Positions 1 through 11,690 of a stretch of 64,000 nt of DNA are shown here, piece by piece (within the stretch, counting starts at the first letter, position 1; each line of letters opens with the position of its first letter). The position numbers were made by a program, and so were the translations under genes. The notes under the pieces were generated by a model. That model searched no databases. It had not been told where the DNA came from and saw only the letters and a program-made list of their open reading frames with translations. Origin of the DNA: Solen grandis (lineage: Eukaryota; Mollusca; Bivalvia; Adapedonta; Solenidae); the NCBI GenBank assembly GCA_021229015.1, contig CM037789.1, forward strand, positions 41,390,926 to 41,454,925. The letters run 5' to 3'.

Positions 1-2389
1 ATGTTTTGGAAACAGGTAAAAATATTCATTTAATAAAGAAGTGCCGATTTTCTACCATTTTCACTAATGCTTCTTTTTATGATTTTTTAAACCACTTGAT
101 TGTTAAATCTACCGATAATACTCAGCAAGCATTTGATCACTAATTTATGTAATAATTAAACCAACATCTGTTCTTACAATAGTTTAGGTTTGATTATGAA
201 TACATTTCTCAGCAATACTATGTACAGAAGTCATTTAGAGCCATAGCTATTATTAATATGATAGTAAACTTTATACTTGTTAATTGTGATGAAACATGCC
301 TATTTAACCTTTGTATAGGGTTTTTACACCCAAAATTGGCCATATACCTCCAATATTGTAAGGACTCTCTGGTTGAAAGGACATAAAGTTAAGGAAAATT
401 GCAATTGTACCCCCAGTTACAAAACTCGGAGGGCACCCTGGGTATAATAACATGGAACACTTTCAGTGTGATAGTGTTTCTTGTTCTCATTTGGATGATC
501 TTATATTTTACAAAACCAATCGATCTGTTCTGTGATTAAGAACACAGAACTTCAATGCAACTATTGTTTATAGATTTTGTCTCTGTAATTATTTGCACCA
601 TAATCATGGCAGACTCATTTTCAGTTCGTTGTCAAGAACTCCAGGCACCATTTTGGAATAATTTTTTAGACTGTTGTTGGATTTTGACAATTATTTTCTT
701 TTTAATTTGTTTTTATTTGCCATTGAAAATTTATTACATTTGAAGGGAAGATATTGATGCATTTGATGATATATTTAATATAAAAGTGATGGATCATTTT
801 GTTCATTTTTCTTTCAAAAACTTCTTAAGCTGTCGAGAACTGGATACTCCAGGATATACATTTAGTATTCAAATGCTTATATTTTATGTGCTTAAAATAA
901 CTTTTCATTTATTAATCAATACATTTGTTTTGTCTTTGTTTTCACATACATATTCTTTTAAATATTGTTATAATTTTATCATGAACTGAATAAAACAGGG
1001 CCTCTATGTACAGTCCCTGAATGAAATTATAATATTCACACAAACTTTTCGTTTTTATCCTTTTTAATCCACTTGAGGAGGGAGGGTGAGAGAGAGTAAA
1101 TTATTTGTACTACAGTACGAAATAACTCTGGACGTATTGGCAATATAATTTCAGTGATTTCAAACACAGTATTACATGGCAATTATCACCTATCATACTA
1201 AAAGACACACTGTAACGAACCCACAGAACCCCTTTACACTATGCTTAGCAAGATAGGAAAAACGAAGATTGACAAAACATTAGAATTCACCTTTGATTCA
1301 GCGTGTGTACTGGCTTTCTGGTCACGTTCATTGTACAGTAGACTTGTGTTACCTGCTGTTAACAGTTGCTTGTTACAAAACAATTCTCTTGCCATTTGGT
1401 TTTTCCTGAACATAGACCAAAGAAAAACACCTATGATAGAGCCCAGCATATTCTATAGCATTATAAATTCTGGCACCAAGCGTCCATAAGCAGATATTTT
1501 TAAAGGGAAAAAAAGAGAGGATATAGAATACACTTGACGAAAGTTGCGTCCCTTGGTCTATATGTATTGCGGTCCTCATCTTTTATTGCACATCAAAATT
1601 AAGATTTCAAGGTAAGAAGTGTGTCAACTAGATGAATAACATTGTATCTATGTAGATTGTATACTTTGTTGGTCGATTTTTGAAAAATCGCAGGCTTTAG
1701 AAATAGTATTAAGTGTATTCACAAGTTAAAATACCCATAATTTTGAGATGTTGCCCATCTTGCCCATCTGGAATATTGTTGTTAAATACAGCCTTTTTAT
1801 AGGACTGTTTTGTTTTTTTTTAAATTAAAATTTAGGTTATCTTTATCTTGGTATGATGAAACATCTCGCGAAATTTTCTCACCGCACATGCGTCAAGTGT
1901 CTTCAAAGGTTTTATCAGTAGTGATAATAGTATTGGGTCTTGTTTTATTAAGGTTGATAAATGGCGTCACTGGTTCTGGTGAAGTTCTGTACTTCTGGAT
2001 TAATCCTGGAGGAAGGGAATTCCATTCACGGATAGTATTGGTTGAAAAGTTAAGCTCTTTTAATGTTCGTTATGATAGTTGTTGGGAGTTGTGAAATGGT
2101 TTTTCCAATTGTTAATCGAGGCTTTTATCTTTCAATCCTTTACAAAATAGACTAATAATAGAAAAATAGTCTAATTAAAATCAGACTCTCATCTCATTAT
2201 CTATCTTTGAAAAGTACTGACATAAGTACCAAGAGAAAATAAATATGTATATGTAGTTAGATAACAAAATAATTAACATACAGTTAAAGAACAAGAAAAC
2301 ACGTAATATACTTAATATAATTAATTGGATTGTTCCTATGTGAGATATGGGGTTCTTTGAACTGGTAATACATGATTAAGGTGTGGTAT
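1..2389. other. No gene recognised; AT-rich flank
   Basis: Several short open frames occur on both strands but none has a recognisable domain, splice context or composition unlike the surrounding AT-rich DNA. An AATAAA at about 987 could be a polyadenylation signal, but no exon leads into it. Nothing else is supportable here. Confidence 0.6.
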
Positions 2390-2448
2390 GCATATGTAGC
2401 CGGGTACAGGTATTTGGTGATAAATCAATAGGCAATAAGACATGAGTG

Positions 2449-2520
2449 TCTCGATAGCTCAGTGGTAGAGCGCAGAAACGGTAGTCCTGAGGCCCTGGGT
2501 TCGAGTCCTGGTCGAGCCAT
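2449..2520 (+). repeat. tRNA-like sequence (SINE head)
   Basis: A- and B-box promoter motifs are present (TAGCTCAGTGGTAGAGCG and GGTTCGAGTCC), and the acceptor stem can pair at 6 of 7 positions (GTCTCGA with TCGAGCC). The anticodon stem pairs 4 of 5 and the loop is ACGGTAG, which lacks the expected T at position 33. Together with its place in an inverted repeat, this makes a decayed tRNA-derived repeat more likely than a working tRNA gene. Confidence 0.6.
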
Positions 2521-2638
2521 GATTTTTTCACAACCTTTTACATTTGGCGCCCAACGTGGGACTTTCTAAGGGTGCCATCCCTTCTACAACTGTGAGTTAT
2601 TTACATTGGGCGCCAAATGTAACCAAGTAAAATCCTAC

Positions 2639-2707
2639 TGCCCTGAGCTGGTATCGAACTCGGGACCCTCGGTATGCAAACCGGACACTCTACCACGTCG
2701 CCACAAA
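2639..2707 (-). repeat. tRNA-Ala(TGC)-like sequence
   Basis: Read on the minus strand it has a D-arm-like GTGGTAGAGTG, a seven-base loop TTTGCAT with anticodon TGC, and a B-box-like GAGTTCGATACC. The anticodon stem is poorly paired, so this is a tRNA-Ala-like relic. It follows the motif CGCCAAATGTAACC, as does a tRNA-like sequence at 63312-63390, which suggests both belong to one repeat family. Confidence 0.5.
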
Positions 2708-3162
2708 AGCTAGCTCTATGGCAAGACAGTTCAAATGCCAGTTTATACCTCTATTACATATGGAGGTCCCACCGTTCCTGCGCTCTACCACTGAGCTATC
2801 GAGACACTCATGTCTTATTGCCTATTGATTTATCACCAAATACCTGTACCCGGCTACACATGCCTTTGAATTGTTATGTTTATCTTCCATTCCAAGGAGT
2901 TCACATTCAAATCCCAATAAATGTAAATTAATAATCTCATTCTACTTTCAGTATCTTGATATTCCTTGAAATTTTCCAGAAAAATAAGAAGGTAAAAGTA
3001 TCAAAGAAATGGTATATGATGACTATAGCCTTTATATGTAACTGAGCAAGGTATTATCTTAATGCAGAATACATTGACCTATATACAAGCTGAATATTTG
3101 AAATGAGTCAAGTTGCTAATTCTTGTGTTTTCAGAATTGCTGTTTTTCGGTTGTTAAAGACC

Positions 3163-3839
3163 ATGGCAGATCAGGCAAGGTTCCAGTTGTTTATCAAGGC
3201 AGGACAAGATGGCCAGTGTGTTGGTGACTGCCCATTCTCTCAGAGGGCCAGAATGTTTGCCCAGCTCAAATGTAACCCAAAGGATGTAGAATTAACTCCA
3301 ATAGACACAGGCAACAAACCAGAGTACTTCTTGAAGATCAGTCCAGAGGGCAAAGTACCAGTTCTCATTGACAGAAAACCAACCAGACAATTCCAGATTC
3401 TGGTAAGATTGCTGAATATTTCAATGAACTGTTTCCATTGCCTGATCTCCAGCTGAATTATTCCGGACCCGCAGTGGAGGCTGCTGCAGGGATCTTTCCT
3501 AAGTTTGCTGCCATGATGAAGAATAAAGATGAGACAAAGGAGGCCGAGCTGAAGACTGCTTTGACAGAAGAATTGAAGAAATTAAATGATTACCTGGAGG
3601 GCAGAAAGGAGGCTGAAGGATACATCTTGTGTGGAAATGTAAGTGAGCTGGACTGTCAGGTGCTACCAAAACTGAGGCATGTCCAGGTGGCTGGTAGTCA
3701 TTACAAGCAGTATACCATTCCTGCAGAGTTCTCAGCCCTGCATCAGTATATGAAGTGCGGTGAGGCAAGTGAAGCTTTCAAGTCCACGTGCCCTGCTGAT
3801 GAACAGTTCATCTGGGGCTGGAGTAAATTCTTCAACTGA
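3163..3839 (+). pseudogene. CLIC: CLIC-like protein, one frameshift
   Basis: CLIC proteins are GST-fold proteins that are soluble or membrane-inserted and have glutathione-dependent oxidoreductase and anion-channel activities. The first frame (ATG at 3163 in ACCATGG) reads MADQARFQLFIKAGQDG and then GDCPFSQRARM, the glutaredoxin-like CPFS site of the family. It continues through a thioredoxin-fold stretch to KVPVLIDRK. The second frame carries PDSGKIAEYFNELFP, an alpha-helical region, DCQVLPKLRHVQV and STCPADEQF, all typical of the CLIC C-terminal domain. The switch between frames falls near 3385-3400 (one base lost or two gained). With the switch ignored, the length is about 225 residues, slightly short for the family (about 240-250). 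No intron interrupts the coding region, and a possible 3' splice site (TGTGTTTTCAG) lies at 3124-3134, before the ATG. It is either a retrocopy going to pseudogene or an intact gene with an assembly indel. Confidence 0.85.
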
Positions 3840-4248
3840 CTTGAACAAAATATTTTAGTATATACACAGTTCTTGTGGTGGTGCTGACTGTATATTGCAT
3901 TTGTGATTCGTGCACCTCAAATATTTTATATAAATTACCAAATATTCTTTATATATAATGAGTTGTTGATGGTGCTGTAAGTTATGCTTGTGGTACACAA
4001 TATAATGAGCAAATAATTTAGGTGACTCAGAGGCTGGGAAAGCATTTTTTTTTCAATGTGAAATTTGGCATGAATTTTGCTCTCTCTTTTTTTCGCAGTA
4101 ATTATTTCAAAGTGACTGTGAACATTTCTAATTGACTTTTTCTATTTAAATAATGTTATAAAATGTGCATATTTTTTTCATAGGTATTTTGAATTCAAAT
4201 TCATATACACAATGAATTGATGCTGTTAATTTTCAATGAAGCTTAATA
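3840..4248. other. 3' flank of CLIC-like gene
   Basis: AT-rich DNA with no open frame of interest. An AATAAA lies at about 4243, about 400 bases past the stop, and could serve the CLIC-like transcript. No poly-A tract follows the stop directly, so there is no clean retrocopy tail. Confidence 0.4.
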
Positions 4249-4480
4249 AAAAAAGTTACTTGTGTCCACTAACCCGACCGACCCTATGTTTTTATACCAA
4301 CCAACCCTAGACTTTTTTCATAGTTTTTGCTATTACGGTTGGAAAATGTTGTTTTTTGTCAATTCCTCTAAAAAATAGGGTAAAAATGGAAAAAAGTTAA
4401 AAATAAAAAAAAGTTTAGCCGACCGACCGACCCTATTTATTTTTTTTAGATATTGGTGGAAACAACTTTTTTTTTTTTTT
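4249..4480. mobile_element. Small inverted-repeat element (MITE-like)
   Basis: The left end contains AAAAGTTACTTGTGTCCACT and the right end contains GGTGGAAACAACTTTTTTT, so the ends are roughly inverted copies. Inside, GACCGACCCTAT is repeated and inverted. A second copy in the opposite orientation lies at about 48219-48440. There is no coding capacity. This is a non-autonomous DNA element by structure; no family was assigned. Confidence 0.6.
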
Positions 4481-4489
4481 CGTCTGAAT

Positions 4490-5230
4490 TTACAGTGACA
4501 CTTTCTGTTTGAATAGGATAATATTATTCCTTTACAATACATTATATGTATTAAATTTTATTCTTTTATGTTGCTGTTCAAAGTACAATGATTTATCAGC
4601 TTGATAAATAAAACAAGCTGACATTGTTATATTATTATTCTGTTGTCAATTTAAGATTTTGTCTTGCATTTTATATACACCAGAGCTATATACAAGAAAT
4701 ATATTTATAATTAAATTATGAAATGTTCATTTGTTTATTACTGGACCTGTTCTTTCACATTGATTGGAAAACATGTCAGCTGCTGTAAGCCACTAAGTAG
4801 ACCACTAGATTGATCATACTCAATATGTTTATGTTAACATATTAAATATGTTCATTTTAGTGTCATTTACTTACCTGTGTCAAAATGATTAATGGGTACA
4901 TTCATTATTATTAAAAAGTACATTTATAAATAAATTTAAGCTGCACAGTTAATCTTGAAAATCATGCATGAAAATGCAGAACAAGTAGCGTTACATGCAG
5001 GACAAATAGAATTGAACAGTCACTTGTCCTGCAGGACGAGTGGCTCTGAAAAAAAATCTATCCCTGAATTTAAAAGTAACTGCAATTTACAGTTACCGGT
5101 GACACAAAGATTGGCACTTCCTATTCATTTTGTACAGGTAATGTGAGCTAGAAGATGCCTTACTTCATATCATATGTGTGTCTGTGCATGCGTGCCGAAA
5201 TAAAGCAGCAGTATTTAAGATTTATATCTT
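4490..5230. other. No gene recognised
   Basis: AT-rich sequence with short chance open frames only. An AATAAA occurs near 4605. No domain, tRNA or repeat structure could be supported. Confidence 0.5.
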
Positions 5231-5234
5231 TTAC

Positions 5235-5435
5235 AGTCAGATCCCCGGCCGTGACATACCAAAGTCATAAAAAATGGTACTGTTATAATTCCCTTGCTTG
5301 GCGCTCAGCATATAAGGGTAGTTGCAGGACTGATTGGTCCGGTGTCAGGATAATGTGACTGGGTGTGGTAGACATCATCTCCAAATGACTGAAATACTGT
5401 CGGTGGGGCGTTAAATCCAACAAACAAACAATTAT
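5235..5435 (+). mobile_element. SINE, 3' part (AACAAACAA tail family)
   Basis: It starts inside a B-box-like region (GATCCCCGGCCGTGACAT) and continues through a body shared with the copies at 29905 and 38466 (CAGGATAATGTGACTGGGTG). It ends with GTCGGTGGGGCGTTAAATCC and an AACAAACAA tail. The tRNA-like head is truncated. The family resembles the tRNA-derived SINEs common in bivalves; no database name was checked. Confidence 0.75.
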
Positions 5436-6814
5436 AATGTAACCAGGCTAGGGTTTCACGAAATATATCAAATCAAAAATCAATTTATTTATTGACCTAG
5501 AAAAAATAATTTTATATACATGTTATTTTTGGCATGCTTCTCAAGAAATGTTCCCTATCTTCTTTAAAATTTAATTCTGGTTAACATTAACGAGAAATTT
5601 GAGGAATATCTCAATGTAACATAGTTCAGAGTATTCATTTTCATTTTATTGTCACTAATTCTTTATAACAGAATAGTACATACTTTTTAAAAAAAAATAA
5701 GCTGGTAACATATGTATTTTAAAATATATAGTCAGGCATTACGAAAGTTAGAACATTTTACGGGAAATGCACTTTTATGCATAAATAAAAATAATTTGAT
5801 AATAAAAGTGCATGCAGACGTTTGATTTGCCAAATTTCAAAATGGAAAGAAAATTTGTAACAAGGAAATTGGCCTTCATTCAATAAGGGTTTCCTACAGA
5901 AATATCAGGTGAATAAAATTAGACAGCCTAGTGTATGCAAAAAATCACTTTCTGATCTACTGATCGTGAATCAAAACTTTGTTATTAACAAAATTAGAAT
6001 AAAATATATCCAGACAATACTTAGCAAAATTAAAGGAGCAAGACTTACTTGTAATTCACTCAGCAAGATACCATTGGTCGTACAGAAAGAAAAACAACGT
6101 AATTTCAAAACTCAATCATGCCATGTGCTAAACTACAGATACGTAAATAATGTAAAATCTGGTTAAATATGATCAATAGCTTAACTTGCTCGAATTCCAC
6201 CAACAATACTTAGTGTTAAGTAATACTTAAATACTTGGGAGCAATTTCAGCATTATTGTGTCTATAATAGAAATATCTAAACATTTCAATTCTTAACAAA
6301 TTTGTTAGGACTAGAGTTGGTCATTGAGGTAATTACTCAAGACAACTCAGTCACGCACTTGGATATCTTGACTGATTTTTATGTTGCATTGTATACAACG
6401 CAATTAACATATTAGGATCGGTCGTAGGAACCTGAATACCGGATATCCAAATTATTATTGGCGGTGGCTCTTTAAGGCATTTTTGAATGCCTCAACTGCA
6501 CGAGCCCATATTCATTTTATTATCAGGGAGGTGATTCCAGTGTATCACAGTATCCACAACGAATTTTTTTTCATATTGTTTAGATTTTGATGACGATATT
6601 TCCCAACTTTTAGAATGTTTGCAAAGGCGTTTTTCTTATATATTTGATGTTTCGCAGCCATTGTTTTTTTTTATTATTATTCTTTTAGATCTGGTGAATT
6701 TCACAAAATCTGATGTTGGCAGTGCTGGAACTAACCCCTCAACCAACTTGTACATTACTATCAATCTAAGGCTTGTAATGTTTCTAGTTCAAGTTCTTAT
6801 TTCACAACGTGCTT
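5436..6814. other. No gene; half-MITE at 6188-6245
   Basis: AT-rich DNA. The only recognisable piece is at 6188-6245 (CTCGAATTCCACCAAC followed by AATACTTAGTGTTAAGTA), which matches one terminus of the inverted-repeat element at 50805-51032. Open frames here look like chance. Confidence 0.5.
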
Positions 6815-7660
6815 ATGGTGAGCTATTGTGATCCCTTTTTGGCAGGGTCCATCGTCCTTCCTCCGTGCATGCGTCCAGCGTCAACAATTTTCTTTAAAAA
6901 ACATCTCCTCCTAAACCACTGGGCCAAATTGGATGAAAATTGCCTGTGATGTTTCTTGCATTAAGCTCTACCAAAGTTGTTCAAATGGTTCCAGTCTGTT
7001 GCGTATCTGGGTCACAGGAGCTAAAAATAATTTTTTAAAAGTGAAATCTATAAAAAATCTTCTTCTCCGAAACTGTAGGGCCGAGAGCTTAGATATTTGG
7101 TGTGTGGCATTGTCTTATGGACCTGGGGTCAAAATTGGGTCACTTGATTTTACATAGACTTAAATAGGAAAAACTAGAAAAGTCTTCTTGTCAGAAACCA
7201 CAAGGCTAGAGTTAAGATATTTGGTGTGTAAAATAGCCTAGAAGACCTCTACTAAGTTTGTTTAAATCATGGCCTTTGGGTCAAATGTGGCCCCGCCCTT
7301 TGGGTCATTTGATTTTACATAGAATTGTATAGTTGTATAGGAAAACTCTCAAAAAATCTTGTCAGAAACCACAAGGCCTTGAGTTAATATGTTTACTAGT
7401 GGACCTTAACCAAATCTGTTCAAATCATTGCCCTGGTGTCAAAATTGACCCCACCCCAGGGGTCACTTGATTTCATATACTTATTAGAGCTCTGACCTTC
7501 AAAATTTGGATGGCAGGTACAGCTTTTGTGTGGAATTTAGATTATCTTGCTGTACTTCCGCATGGATTATGTATTCAGTATGACTCATAATTTACAATAA
7601 TTGGCAATGAAGGCAGTGTAACTCAGGTGAGCGATTCAGGGACATCTTGGCCCTTTTGTT
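6815..7660 (-). mobile_element. GGGCCATGATGGCCC-type element, reverse copy
   Basis: The right end (CTCAGGTGAGCGATTCAG followed by a CTTGGCCCTTTTGTT motif) is the reverse complement of the start of the elements at 9011 and 10181. The left end (GGTGAGCTATTGTGATC) corresponds to their end. The interior has the same recurring motifs (GGTGTCAAAATTGACCCC, TCACTTGATTTTACAT, GTCAGAAACCACAAGGC) in reverse. It is diverged and non-coding. Confidence 0.7.
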
Positions 7661-7665
7661 AAAAT

Positions 7666-8060
7666 AACTTGGCAAAAGTGATCCTTAGGACAAGACAATG
7701 TATCGCAAACAGAACCAAGTCCTTAGTTTGAAGGTCAACGTCACAGCACTCAGTTGACCATAAAATCTTGTCCCAGCTGTAACTTTGGTCTTGATTGGTT
7801 GTTTTACAAATAACTTGGCACAAGTGATTCTTAGGGCAAGACGATGTGTCGCGAAAAAGACCCAGGTCGATAATTTAAAGGTCAATGTCACAGCACTCAG
7901 TTGACCTTTAAATCTTGTCCAAGCTGTAACTTTGTTATGTAAAGTGGTGTTTTGAATAACTTGGTACATGTGATCCTTAGGACAAGATGATGTGTAGCAA
8001 ATAAGAACCAGGTTGCTAGCCTGAAGGTCAAGGTCACAGCACTTGGTTAAAAGTGGCTCT
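7666..8060. repeat. Tandem repeat, 146-bp unit, about 2.7 copies
   Basis: Copies start at about 7666, 7812 and 7958 (motif AACTTGGCAAAAGTGATCCT and variants), a spacing of 146 bases. Each unit carries AAGGTCAA/GGTCA motifs like those in the satellite at 16978. Its minus-strand open frame follows from the repeat and is not a gene. Confidence 0.8.
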
Positions 8061-9004
8061 GATTTTTTGAATTTGGCGCATTTTCATGGCACATGCTTTT
8101 TTATTTTACTGTTAATCATATAAGCGGCCAGACACAGTTATGTTCAACATTAATTAGACAATACCGGCAATGCCGATTAACAACGATTAAGGGTAGAATA
8201 AGATACAAAATGATTAATTGACGAGGTGATCAGACAGCAGCCGATAGTGTATTCGTAACGAGTTTAAGACGATGTCAGCAAATGAAAAGGACGTGGTAAG
8301 TAATGTTATAGATCAAAAGAAATCGAATTGCCAAAAATCTTCGTACTATATGAACTTGTCATTTATTAAAAATCTTAATAATTTACATTCATGAGTTCTA
8401 AACGACGAGAATTCAGTGAATAATTATGTACCTCCATTAAATTTGAATAAGTGTTTTATTTCAAACAATGCATTTACATTTACTTCTTCTTTGATGAGCC
8501 AACACTTCAATCAGATGTAATACCTAGATTTAATATAGCTTCATGCTTTAATGAATAACTATACCAATATTAAATTAAATTTGAATTATTATTTCATGGA
8601 AAAATCTATTTGACCAGATATTAAATTTTAATAGGCATGGACCAGGTAAGAAAGGCAGAATGAAGTAAGAGTGAGGAAGCCATGGTATTGGTGTAAGACG
8701 AGCGAGACATCATGTATATATTGTATATATTTGTATATTGTGTTGTATCAATTATTTGTTTAATCACATTAATGAAGAAATTGATGTGATCAATAAAAAA
8801 AAGTTTAAACATAAGTTCTTTTTTTTTTCTCATCTTCAATTCAATAATACTAGTATAATTACTAAAAATAAATTAAAAGCACATAAACCTCTGTATGAAC
8901 TGATGTTAAACATACATACATGCATACACACAGTCCTAAAACTGCATTAAAAATGTCGCCTTTTGTTAATTTTTTGGCTCATAAAAATGGCTCATAGAGT
9001 GGCT
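8061..9004. other. No confident gene; possible tiny first exon
   Basis: The only gene-like signal is an ATG at about 8274 that reads eight codons (MSANEKDV) into a perfect splice donor GTAAGT. The stretch upstream is less AT-rich than its surroundings. No following exon was found, so this stays a candidate. The rest is AT-rich. Confidence 0.3.
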
Positions 9005-10062
9005 CATGAAAAAAACAAGAGGGCCATGATGGCCCTGGATCGCTCACCTGGTATCATTAGGCTATGTAAAATCAAGTGACCTCTGGGGCAGAGCCAATTT
9101 TGACCCCAGGGTCATGATTTGAACAAACTAGGTAGAGGTCTATTAGCTCATGTTACATACCAAATATCTAAACTCCAGATCTTGTGGTTTTTGAGAAGAA
9201 TTTTTTCTAGTTTTTTTCCAAAATAAGTCTATGTATATCAAGTGATCCCTAGGGCGGGCCAATTTTTCTAATTTTCTAAAAAGAAGAATTTTTAAGTTAT
9301 TTCTATATTAGCCTATGTTAAATCAGGTGACCCCTATGGCGGGGCCAAATTTGACCCCAGGGCCATGATTTGAACAAACGAAGTATAGATCCACTAGACA
9401 ATGCATGATTCATGATTTGAACAAACTTGGTAGAGGTCTATTAGCCCATATTTCATACCAAATATCTAAACTCCAGGCTTTGTGATTTCTGAGAAGAAGA
9501 TTTTTCAGGTTTCTCCTATATTAGTCTATGTTAAATCAAGTGACCCCTGGGGTGGGGCCAATTTTGACCCCAGGGTCATGATTTGAACAAACTTAAAAGA
9601 GATCCACTAGACAATGCTACACTACAGGCCTTGTGGTTTCTGAGAAGATTTTTCAAGTTTTTCCCTATATTAGCCTATGTTAAATCATGTGACCCCTGGG
9701 GCGGGGCCAATTTTGACCTCAGGGTCATAATTTGAACAATCTTGGTAGAGAGTCATAAGGTCATGCTACATAACAAAAATCAAAAGGCTAGGCCTTGTGG
9801 TTTAGGAGGAGATGATTTTTAAAATTTTCATTTTTAAAATCTATTTTTAGCTCCAGTGATCTAGATTTTTGACCAATCAAAATAATTTTAACAACTTTGG
9901 TAAAGGGCCCCATAATGAACATTCCTGTGAAGTTTTATCAAAATCCAGTGAGTAGTTTAGAAGGAGATGCTGTTTAAAGAAATTGTTGACGACGGACGCA
10001 CAGATGACGGACAAAAGGCGATCACAAAAGCTCACCATGAGCACATTTTGCTCAGGTGAGCT
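9005..10062 (+). mobile_element. GGGCCATGATGGCCC element, copy 1
   Basis: It starts ACAAGAGGGCCATGATGGCC followed by GATCGCTCACCTGG, and ends with GCTCACCATGAGCACATTTT then GCTCAGGTGAGCTAAAAA. The sub-terminal CTCACCTG and CAGGTGAG are inverted. The interior is built of loosely repeated blocks of about 150-190 bp (recurring TCAAGTGACCCCTGGGG, GACCCCAGGGTCATGATTTG). No coding capacity is seen. This looks like a non-autonomous element family: four copies lie within 5 kb counting the reverse one at 6815. Confidence 0.75.
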
Positions 10063-10180
10063 AAAAAATGGTTCAAATTTTTCATATTTGGCTCATCCAT
10101 TGGCTTGGACAAAAAAAAAGCCAGAGGGAGCCCTGGCCTCCTAGTAAAAAAACAACAACACAATAACATATAAACAACAA

Positions 10181-10890
10181 GAGGGCCATGATGGCCCTGT
10201 ATCGCTCACCTGAGTACCATTGCTTTAAAGGCTCTGTATAATGCTACACACTAAATATCTTAACTCTTGACCTTGTGGTTTCTGAGAAGAAGATTTTCCT
10301 TTCTTCCTCTATATAAGCCTATGTAAAATCAAGTGACACCTGGGGCGGACCCAATTTGGATCCAAGGGCCATGATTTGAACAACTTTGGTAGAGATCCAC
10401 TAGACAATGGTACAAGCCTTATATCTAAGCTCTAGGCCATGTGGTGTCTGATAAGAAGATTTTTCTAGTTTTTCCCTATATAAGCCTTTGTAAAATAAAA
10501 TGACCCCTGGAGCGAGGGCAATTTTGACCCAGAGGCCATGATTTGAACAATTTTTGTAAAGTTTTATAAGACGATTCTACACGCTGTAGGCCTTACAGTT
10601 TTGCAGGAGAAGATTTTCTAAGATTGCATTTTAAAATCTATTTTTAACTCCTGTGACCTACTTTTTCAACCAATCATAATAATTTGTACAATTTTGTTAG
10701 AGGACATCATAAGGATGATTCCTGTGAAATTTTGTCAAAAGCCCTTCAGCGGATTAGGAGGAGATGTTGTTTAATGGAAAAAGTTGACGCAAGACGCACG
10801 CACACACGGACAGATGGACGGACGACAGACGCCGGACAATAGGCAATCATAAAAGCTCACCATGAGCACGTTGTGCTCAGGTGAGCTAAT
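10181..10890 (+). mobile_element. GGGCCATGATGGCCC element, copy 2
   Basis: Same start (AACAAGAGGGCCATGATGGC) and same end (GCTCAGGTGAGCTAA) as copy 1, with fewer internal blocks. A run of ACGCACGCACACACGGACAG sits near the 3' end. Non-coding. Confidence 0.75.
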
Positions 10891-11690
10891 TATCTAAGCT
10901 CTAGGCCTTATGGATTCATAAAAGAAGATTTTTAAGATTTTCCTATATAACTCTATGTAAAACAAGTAACCCCTGGTGCGGGGTCATTTATCACCATAGG
11001 GCTATGATTTGAACAATCTTGGTAATGAACCATTAGATGATGCTACATACCAAATATCTTAGCTCTAGGCCTTATGGTTTCATAGGAGAAGATTTTTAAA
11101 GTTTTTCCTATATAAGTCTATGTAAAACAAGTGACCCCTGGGGCAGGGCCAATTCTAACCCCAGGGTCATAATTTGAACAACTTTTGTAGAGATTCACTA
11201 GACAATGCTACATGCCAAATATCTTAGCTCTAGGCCTTATTATTTCATAGAAGAAGATTTTTAAAGTTTTTCACTATATAAACCTATGAAAAATAAAATG
11301 ACCCCTGGGGCGGGGCCAATTTTGACCCCAGGGTCATGATCTGAACAACTTTTGTAGATGTTCATAAGACAATTCTACATACCAATTATTAAAGCTCTAG
11401 GCCTTACAGTTTTGCAGGAGAAGATTTTCTAAGATTGCATTTTAAAAATCTATTTTTAGCTCCTGTGACCTACTTATTCACCCAATCAAAATAATTTGAA
11501 CAACTTTGATAGAGGTCATGATAAGGATGATTTCTGTGAAGTTTGGTCAAAATCCATCCAGTGGTTTAGGAGGAGAAGTCGTTTGAATGAAAAGTTGACG
11601 ACGGACGCACGCACGGACGATGGACGACGGACAACGGGCGATCACAAAAGCTCACCTTGAGCACTTTGTGCTCAGGTGAGCTAAAAAAGA
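10889..11690 (+). mobile_element. GGGCCATGATGGCCC element, copy 3 (5'-truncated)
   Basis: It joins directly to the end of copy 2 at GAGCTAA and lacks the GGGCCATGATGGCCC start. It carries the same internal blocks (CCCTGGGGCGGGGCCAAT, GACCCCAGGGTCATGATC) and ends GTGCTCAGGTGAGCTAAAAA. Non-coding. Confidence 0.7.

Larger units (their letters stand above)
2390..2864. repeat. Foldback element with tRNA-like arms
   Basis: The left arm (about 2390-2483) and the right arm (about 2771-2864) are near-perfect reverse complements, with a few transition differences near the ends. Each arm includes the 5' half of a tRNA-like sequence (A box TAGCTCAGTGGTAGAGCG). A second, shorter inverted pair lies inside: the segment around 2538-2556 (CATTTGGCGCCC) is answered by about 2604-2622 (GGGCGCCAAATG). 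The structure could fold into a nested hairpin of about 475 bp. It looks like a tRNA-derived non-autonomous element that has been inverted and duplicated, but the family was not identified. Confidence 0.75.

Noticed and set aside
555..989. Two short hydrophobic open frames near the left edge
   Set aside because: Composition is what AT-rich DNA gives by chance; no motif, splice signal or homologous feature.
2449..2520. A functional tRNA gene
   Set aside because: Lacks T33, has an imperfect anticodon stem, and is part of an inverted duplicated repeat; more likely a SINE head.
3438..3839. Separate small protein starting at 3438
   Set aside because: It is the C-terminal half of the CLIC-like protein in a shifted frame; the family match runs across the junction.
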